Below are positions 59,587-64,000 of a DNA stretch of 64,000 nt, piece by piece. A program made the position numbers and the translations under genes. A model generated the notes under the pieces. That model saw only the letters and a list, made by a program, of their open reading frames with translations. It had not been told where the DNA came from and did no database searches. The stretch is from assembly GCF_038595065.1 (NCBI RefSeq), contig NZ_CP152003.1, forward strand, positions 2,584,001-2,648,000. The letters run 5' to 3'. This DNA is from Sutcliffiella sp. FSL R7-0096 (GTDB lineage: Bacteria > Bacillota > Bacilli > Bacillales > Bacillaceae_I). The first letter of the stretch is position 1; every line of letters starts with the position of its first letter.

Positions 59587-59627
59587 AAGGCGGTTCTCAT
59601 GATCAGCTTTGACCACGGAACAGCCTT
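59587..59627 (-). terminator. Terminator of ypmR-ypmS
   Basis: AAGGCTGTTC / GAACCGCCTT interrupted stem, minus-strand TTTTTTGTTTTT tail. Confidence 0.8.
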
Positions 59628-59636
59628 CTTCACTTG

Positions 59637-60224
59637 TTAGTCCTCGACAGGAACCAACAACCTGAACCTTATATCATTGTTTTCCACATCAAATTTAGTG
59701 AATTCTACCTTCGTATCACTTTGCAGCTCCAATTCCTGCAGAGCTACATAAATGCTTTGTTCATTCGGGATGATTTTAACCCAAGATGGTAAAGGATAGT
59801 TATCCGCAACATATTTAAGTACCATGGAAACCGGCACTTGTAACCTTCCAATGGACATGGAATCCTGCTTTAGAGCTACATCCCCATTTTCCTGGACTTC
59901 AGGTATGAAAGTCATCGTCAGAGGAATGTCCCTTTCAAATACCTTCATTTCCCCGCGTAGTTCCACTCGATCAGTCAATCTTACTTCGTAATTCAATGGT
60001 CTTTTGGTTTCTTTTTCTAGATAGTAACGAATAAGTTCATTTAAGTCATTTTTGTCCGATTGGATGTTAAATGCCACCCTTTTACGCTCATCCCCATCAC
60101 CATTAAGTTTGAAATTTGTGTGTTTGGGCAAAAAAACCATTAAGATAGCTGCTCCAGCTATCAAAATATTTAATATTAGCAAGCCCATAAAAGCTGTTTT
60201 CCAATTGATTACTCTTTTCACCAT
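59637..60224 (-). CDS. ypmS: YpmS family protein (DUF2140)
   Basis: 195 residues with one N-terminal membrane anchor (AFMGLLILNILIAGAAILMVF) and an extracytoplasmic beta-rich domain (KNDLNELIRYYLEKE; FEVRLTDRVELRGEM-like). Function unknown, conserved beside ypmR. The ATG at 60224 is chosen over the GTG at 60236 because GGAGAGG precedes it. Confidence 0.88.
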   Translation of the reverse strand: MVKRVINWKTAFMGLLILNILIAGAAILMVFLPKHTNFKLNGDGDERKRVAFNIQSDKNDLNELIRYYLEKETKRPLNYEVRLTDRVELRGEMKVFERDIPLTMTFIPEVQENGDVALKQDSMSIGRLQVPVSMVLKYVADNYPLPSWVKIIPNEQSIYVALQELELQSDTKVEFTKFDVENNDIRFRLLVPVED

Positions 60225-60235
60225 AATCCTCTCCA

Positions 60236-61141
60236 CTATTCTTCTTCTAACATTTCATCCGTCGTACTTTCTTCATTGAAACGTTTTATTTCTTCGATAA
60301 TATTATTTCCTATTAATTGATACCCTTTTTCATTAGGATGAAACTGGTCATCGTCCAGCAGATTCTCTTCTGGATCAATGAATATATCTTGGATCGGTAC
60401 ATAAGCGGTGTTTGGATATTCATCTAAAACCGAAATTGTGGTTGCATTCCAGTTGGTAACAACCTCATTCATCTCCTCTATCTCTTGAAAGAATTGGTAA
60501 AACGGGTTGAACAGACCCACAATATATATCCTACTGCTATCGTTGTGTTTTCTAATCTCTCCAAGAACACTGTCAAGCCTTTCCGCGTATAGTTTCTGTT
60601 CTTTATCAAAAAGAGAAAAGTTCAAGTCTAGAAAGTTTTCTCTTATGACCTTCATCAGGTCATTTCCACCAACAGTCATAAAAATTACATCAGCCTCTGA
60701 CAATGCCTCCTGGACTTCAGGATCCTCCAATCTTTTTAACAGATGATTGGTTCGGTTCCCTCTTACTCCGAGGTTGGTGACACTTGCATTTTCAATATAC
60801 GGTCTGCTCTCATAAAATTCCTGCACTCTTGAGGTAAAGCCTCCATTTTCGGACTTATCGCCTACCCCTTGGGTCAGGGAGTCGCCGAAAAACACCAACT
60901 TGAAGGAACGATCAAAAAATTCCTCCGTTACCTCTTCTTTTTCTTCAATGTTTATGATTTTATTCTGATTTTCCCCAGTTTCTTCTCTTTTAAAAAAATC
61001 TCTAAAAAGCTGTTTTTCGTTTTGACTCACTCTGCGCTCTTTCGCTTTTTCCAGCACATAACTGGATGAATTTTCTGAAGAGCAACTAACCATACTAATT
61101 ACCAGGAAGCCCAATAGGGCAATTTTCCAAAATTTATTCAT
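60236..61141 (-). CDS. ypmR: SGNH/GDSL-family lipoprotein hydrolase, YpmR type
   Basis: 301 residues: lipoprotein signal (ISMVSC), charged linker (about 25-75), then SGNH hydrolase domain with block I VFFGDSLTQGVGD, block III TVGGNDLMK and block V DQFHPNEKGYQ. Likely lipase/esterase or cell-envelope deacetylase at the outer membrane face. Upstream of ypmS with 11-bp gap. Confidence 0.9.
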   Translation of the reverse strand: MNKFWKIALLGFLVISMVSCSSENSSSYVLEKAKERRVSQNEKQLFRDFFKREETGENQNKIINIEEKEEVTEEFFDRSFKLVFFGDSLTQGVGDKSENGGFTSRVQEFYESRPYIENASVTNLGVRGNRTNHLLKRLEDPEVQEALSEADVIFMTVGGNDLMKVIRENFLDLNFSLFDKEQKLYAERLDSVLGEIRKHNDSSRIYIVGLFNPFYQFFQEIEEMNEVVTNWNATTISVLDEYPNTAYVPIQDIFIDPEENLLDDDQFHPNEKGYQLIGNNIIEEIKRFNEESTTDEMLEEE

Positions 61142-61283
61142 TATACATTCTCCTTATTTGTTAAGGATGCAATTGTAATTCTTTAGAATGAAGACAGTAT
61201 ATTTTTTATAACATACTCCAGTATATTTTTCAAAACCTTAAGGTTACTTGCTAAAAATGGAATGAGTAAAAGGAGCAGAAACA

Positions 61284-61436
61284 ATGGAGAAACAAACAGA
61301 AGAAAAAGAAATTCTAGCCTGCAACGAGGAGATTTCCAAAGAACTATTTTCTAAGGAGCTCCATGTTATTGTTACAGATGGCCTACATGCCAGCCGCGAT
61401 ACGGGTGAGGAAATGAAACAACCGGATCACTCTTGA
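61284..61436 (+). CDS. Small acidic protein, 50 residues, unknown
   Basis: ATG at 61284 with AAAAGGAGCAGAAAC upstream. Product starts MEKQTEEKEILACNEE and ends GEEMKQPDHS; hydrophilic and acidic with one Cys. It ends in a strong bidirectional terminator, supporting expression. No family recognised. Confidence 0.55.
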   Translation: MEKQTEEKEILACNEEISKELFSKELHVIVTDGLHASRDTGEEMKQPDHS

Positions 61437-61458
61437 GAAAATCAAGAGTGACCCGGTT
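61420..61458. terminator. Bidirectional terminator
   Basis: AACCGG-TCACTCTTGA / TCAAGAGTGA-CCGGTT, a 16-bp stem with one mismatch between convergent genes. Confidence 0.88.
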
Positions 61459-62052
61459 CTATTGTTGTTGTTGAAGGATTTCGATATGTTCAAGTATTTC
61501 TTCATAAGGGACATCAAGTCCATTGTAATTTTTTATGATAGTTCCTTCTTGATCGATTAAGTAAAAACTTGTTCCATGGACAACTTCCCCACCGTTTTTT
61601 GGTTTAGCTACGATTGTTTTGAAGTTCTCCTGGCCAAACTTTTCTATCTCTTTTTGAGAATAACCTGTAAGGAAGTTCCAATTCGTGAAATCTGCTTGAA
61701 AGTTCCCTCCAAACTCCTTCAGGACTTCGGGATTATCAACTTCAGGGTCGACCGAAAAGGATAAAAATTGGACATCCAGTTTTTCTTCTTCAGCCATCCG
61801 TTGTAGCCTTGCCATATTGGCAGTCATTGGGGAACAAACTGTGGTGCAATTCGTAAAAATAAGATTGGCTACTGTAATCTCACCCTTCAAGTCCTCCAAC
61901 CCAACCTGTTCGTTTTCTTGGTTTATAAATTGAAAGTCTGCTAGTTCCCAGTTTGTTGTATCCGGTATTTCCGAATTGCCACTGCATGCTGCAAGTATTA
62001 CAGCGCAAAGACCAATTATTACTATTTTACAATTGTTCAGCAAAGGCTTCAC
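61459..62052 (-). CDS. ypmQ: SCO1/SenC-family lipoprotein, YpmQ type
   Basis: About 197 residues: lipoprotein signal with lipobox LAAC, thioredoxin-like domain with copper/redox motif CTTVC (CxxxC), and the ligand His in VVHGTSFY. SCO proteins help assemble the CuA site of cytochrome c oxidase. GTG at 62052 gives a normal-length lipoprotein signal; an upstream GTG (62100) would add a charged extension. ypmQ-ypmR-ypmS synteny as in B. subtilis, with a small gene between. Confidence 0.9.
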   Translation of the reverse strand: MKPLLNNCKIVIIGLCAVILAACSGNSEIPDTTNWELADFQFINQENEQVGLEDLKGEITVANLIFTNCTTVCSPMTANMARLQRMAEEEKLDVQFLSFSVDPEVDNPEVLKEFGGNFQADFTNWNFLTGYSQKEIEKFGQENFKTIVAKPKNGGEVVHGTSFYLIDQEGTIIKNYNGLDVPYEEILEHIEILQQQQ

Positions 62053-62177
62053 CTTATTCCGTCTAATTATTTTTTCGATTTTCCAATCAAATCGTATCAC
62101 TTCTTATAGAAAGTTAAAAGTAACTCCTGAAGAAATTCATAAAATAAACACATTTTATATGTAGAAGGGAACAGGAT

Positions 62178-63449
62178 ATGCAACCAGAATCTGAGTCAAT
62201 CAAGATCATCTCCCTCACATCTACCTCTTTCATTCTTGTATTAGGAAACTCCATGCTTATTCCGGTGCTACCTGAAATACGCCATGATCTCCAACTAACC
62301 CAAGTACAGGCAAGTCTCATCTTATCCATATTCTCTGTCGCTGGGGCCATCACCATCCCATTCATCGGATTCCTGTCCGATAGATATTCAAGGAAGGATG
62401 TAATCATAGCCTCGCTTATGCTTTATGGAATGGGAGGGTTAATATCTGGGGTTGCTTCCATAGTAGAATCGAATTATGCATTCGAAGGAATCATGGTGGG
62501 TCGGGTCCTTCAAGGGGTCGGATCTGCAGGAACAGCTCCAATTGCAATGGCAATCGTAGCAGATTTGTTTTCAGGAAAGAAACTGTTGAAGGTTCTAAGT
62601 CTCATGGAGATAACCAACAGCCTGGGTAAAGTCGTTTCGCCGTTGGTTGGAGCATTTATTGCCTTGATAATGTGGCATTATGTATTCTTCGCATTTCCGG
62701 TTGCATGCGGCATTTTATTAGTCATGTTCTATAAATTTGTGGAAAAAGGAGAGCACCCTCCTGAACTAGTGAATGTTAAAAGTTATGTTAGACATCTGTC
62801 AGAAGTTTTGAGGAAGAATAGATTTTATTTATTTACAAGCTACAGTGCTGGAGCCCTTTGCCTTTTTCTACTTTTTGGTCTTTTGTTCTATTCTTCTGAT
62901 ATGTTGGAAAACAGATTTGAAACGCATGGTTTCCTTAATGGTCTCATCTTATCTTTTCCACTCTTGTTCTTAACGATTGCTTCCTTCCTAACCGGGACCG
63001 CCATTAGCAGATTTATTCACTATATAAATACGGTAATAATCATTAATTTCCTTTTACTTGCAGGCTTCCTATTAGGGTTATTATTCTTTAACAATTTATG
63101 GTGGAAAATCCTAATAATATCCCTAATCAGCACATCTATAGGAATCATACTACCTTGTATGAATGCCATTATCACCAATTCCGTGGAAAAAAAAGCTAGG
63201 GGCTTTGTAACCGCCCTTTATGGATCAGTCAGATTTGTTGGGATTGCTTTAGGACCTACCGCATTTGGATATTTCATGGATTTTTCTGTACCCACCATTT
63301 TCGGATTATCTTCGGCACTCTGTTTCATACAAGCCATTCTATGCTTTTTCTTTTTACACGAAGGTCAGAAGAAAATTTCAGTTGCTTTCATATTCAACTT
63401 TTTCTCCATGTTTAAATTTCCAATTCAAAGAAAAAAACAAAGAGGCTGA
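62178..63449 (+). CDS. MFS drug-exporter-like transporter
   Basis: 423 residues, 12 hydrophobic helices, DHA1-type major facilitator. Motif A between helices 2 and 3 (GFLSDRYSRKDV) and helix-5 motif C-like GKVVSPLVGAFIAL. Resembles Gram-positive TetA(L)/Bmr/Tet38-like multidrug or antiporter exporters. AGAAGGGAACAGG precedes the ATG. Substrate unknown; no regulator adjacent. Confidence 0.87.
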   Translation: MQPESESIKIISLTSTSFILVLGNSMLIPVLPEIRHDLQLTQVQASLILSIFSVAGAITIPFIGFLSDRYSRKDVIIASLMLYGMGGLISGVASIVESNYAFEGIMVGRVLQGVGSAGTAPIAMAIVADLFSGKKLLKVLSLMEITNSLGKVVSPLVGAFIALIMWHYVFFAFPVACGILLVMFYKFVEKGEHPPELVNVKSYVRHLSEVLRKNRFYLFTSYSAGALCLFLLFGLLFYSSDMLENRFETHGFLNGLILSFPLLFLTIASFLTGTAISRFIHYINTVIIINFLLLAGFLLGLLFFNNLWWKILIISLISTSIGIILPCMNAIITNSVEKKARGFVTALYGSVRFVGIALGPTAFGYFMDFSVPTIFGLSSALCFIQAILCFFFLHEGQKKISVAFIFNFFSMFKFPIQRKKQRG

Positions 63450-63469
63450 CTTGATATGTCAGCCTCTTT
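63439..63469. terminator. Bidirectional terminator
   Basis: AAAGAGGCTGAC / GTCAGCCTCTTT 12-bp perfect stem between convergent genes. Confidence 0.85.
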
Positions 63470-63472
63470 GCC

Positions 63473-64000
63473 TTATCTTCGTTTCCTGTTTTTCGCTTTC
63501 AATAATTGATTCATACGGTCTTCTGAAACTTTTGTTTCTTTATGAGTCTGTTCTTTTTCTTTTGGTGGCTTAAATTCTTTAAGCTTTTCAATTTTCGGCT
63601 CTTCCCTATTTGCAGTCTGTTTAGCTTTAGATTTTACCGTTTTTCTTTGAATTATTGGTGCCTTCCACTTTTTATCTACTTCTGCCTTTTCCTCCTTCTT
63701 CTTGTTCCAGAAGACGAGTGGACTCAAACCAAACCTTCTTATGAAAATCTCGAAAATCAGTAAGAAGAAAGCAATAATGATAAAAGGGAGCCAGACCGTT
63801 TGAGACTGATAGACATTCTTATGGTACGGACGGAACACTTCCTTAGGATCTTTTAACACCTTACCATGCTGATTAGCTGTAATGGTTTCTAGTAAATCCA
63901 TATTAACCGGCCTTTGTTCAAACTCTGTTGAAAAAGGTACAACCATACCACTTGTAAACGTTGAAACAACCTCTCCTTCCTCTTCTTGTGTGATATTGAG
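63473..64000 (-). CDS. C-terminal part of a membrane protein, cut by window edge
   Basis: At least 175 residues; the frame is open to position 64000, so the start lies outside. An extracytoplasmic segment (DLLETITANQHGKVLKDPKEVF) precedes a single transmembrane helix (TVWLPFIIIAFFLLIFEIFI) and a long basic Lys/Glu-rich cytoplasmic tail (KKWKAPIIQRKTVKSK...RMNQLLKAKNRKRR). Resembles the C-termini of large von-Willebrand-A/BatA-like membrane proteins of Bacillaceae, but the diagnostic N-terminal part is not visible. Confidence 0.65.
   Translation of the reverse strand, partial: LNITQEEEGEVVSTFTSGMVVPFSTEFEQRPVNMDLLETITANQHGKVLKDPKEVFRPYHKNVYQSQTVWLPFIIIAFFLLIFEIFIRRFGLSPLVFWNKKKEEKAEVDKKWKAPIIQRKTVKSKAKQTANREEPKIEKLKEFKPPKEKEQTHKETKVSEDRMNQLLKAKNRKRR

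Overview
The window comes from a low-GC, endospore-forming Gram-positive bacterium of the family Bacillaceae. The evidence is many Bacillus-type genes (bshB2-yojF, deoD, yodL, yozD, yodN, yozE, yokU, kamA, ypmQ-ypmR-ypmS, tnrA, fbpA type, lytST), spore genes (a gerA-type germinant receptor operon, tgl, yjcZ-like microproteins), AGGAGG-type ribosome binding sites and intrinsic terminators between most units. No rRNA, tRNA, CRISPR array, prophage or complete insertion sequence was seen.

Positions 1-21800 form a phenylalanine and phenylacetate catabolic island, nearly all on the minus strand. It has four parts: (a) a thioesterase - phenylalanine dehydrogenase - 2-oxoacid dehydrogenase E1alpha - E1beta - E2 - E3 operon (E3 runs off the left edge); (b) a three-gene ABC importer of the TrpX (COG2984) type; (c) paaX, a PaaY-like protein and a nitronate monooxygenase-like gene; (d) a long operon paaA-B-C-D, an EthD-domain gene, paaF, paaG, an aldehyde dehydrogenase, paaH and a paaJ-type thiolase, with paaK just upstream. 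The gene content suggests import of an aromatic amino acid, then phenylalanine -> phenylpyruvate -> phenylacetyl-CoA (by a dedicated oxidative decarboxylase complex) -> ring epoxidation -> beta-oxidation. A 15-bp palindrome, ACGTTRAAWAAACGT, sits directly downstream of the -10 box of three separate promoters (thioesterase/PheDH operon, ABC importer, paaA operon). This ties the three units into one apparent regulon, for which PaaX is the obvious candidate regulator. Candidate CcpA cre sites lie in the leaders of the importer and of PheDH.

Positions 22000-33300 are core Bacillaceae genes: bacillithiol deacetylase bshB2 and yojF, mhqD with a recognisable MhqR-type operator, a ZIP transporter, a VanY-type carboxypeptidase, yjbQ, deoD, yodL, a DUF2515-like gene, yozD, yodN, yozE, yokU and several very small ORFs.

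Positions 33300-45800 hold lysine catabolism (kamA with a textbook sigma-54 promoter, a KamR-like activator, ablB, yodQRST), split into two blocks by a four-gene germinant receptor operon (D-B-A-C).

Positions 46300-64000 hold a chemotaxis receptor, msrAB, a COG0523 GTPase, tgl, fbpA-type small genes, tnrA, a LytST two-component system next to a CstA-type carrier, DUF4397 and YjcZ-like spore-type genes, ypmS-ypmR-ypmQ, an MFS exporter and a membrane protein cut by the right edge.

Intergenic DNA is rich in repeats: a roughly 190-bp AT-rich family (4 copies) with covarying hairpin arms, a GC-rich Bacillaceae-type intergenic repeat (5 copies, one of them split by a MITE-like insertion that carries another copy), and two unrelated arrays of short words with exact 21-bp period.
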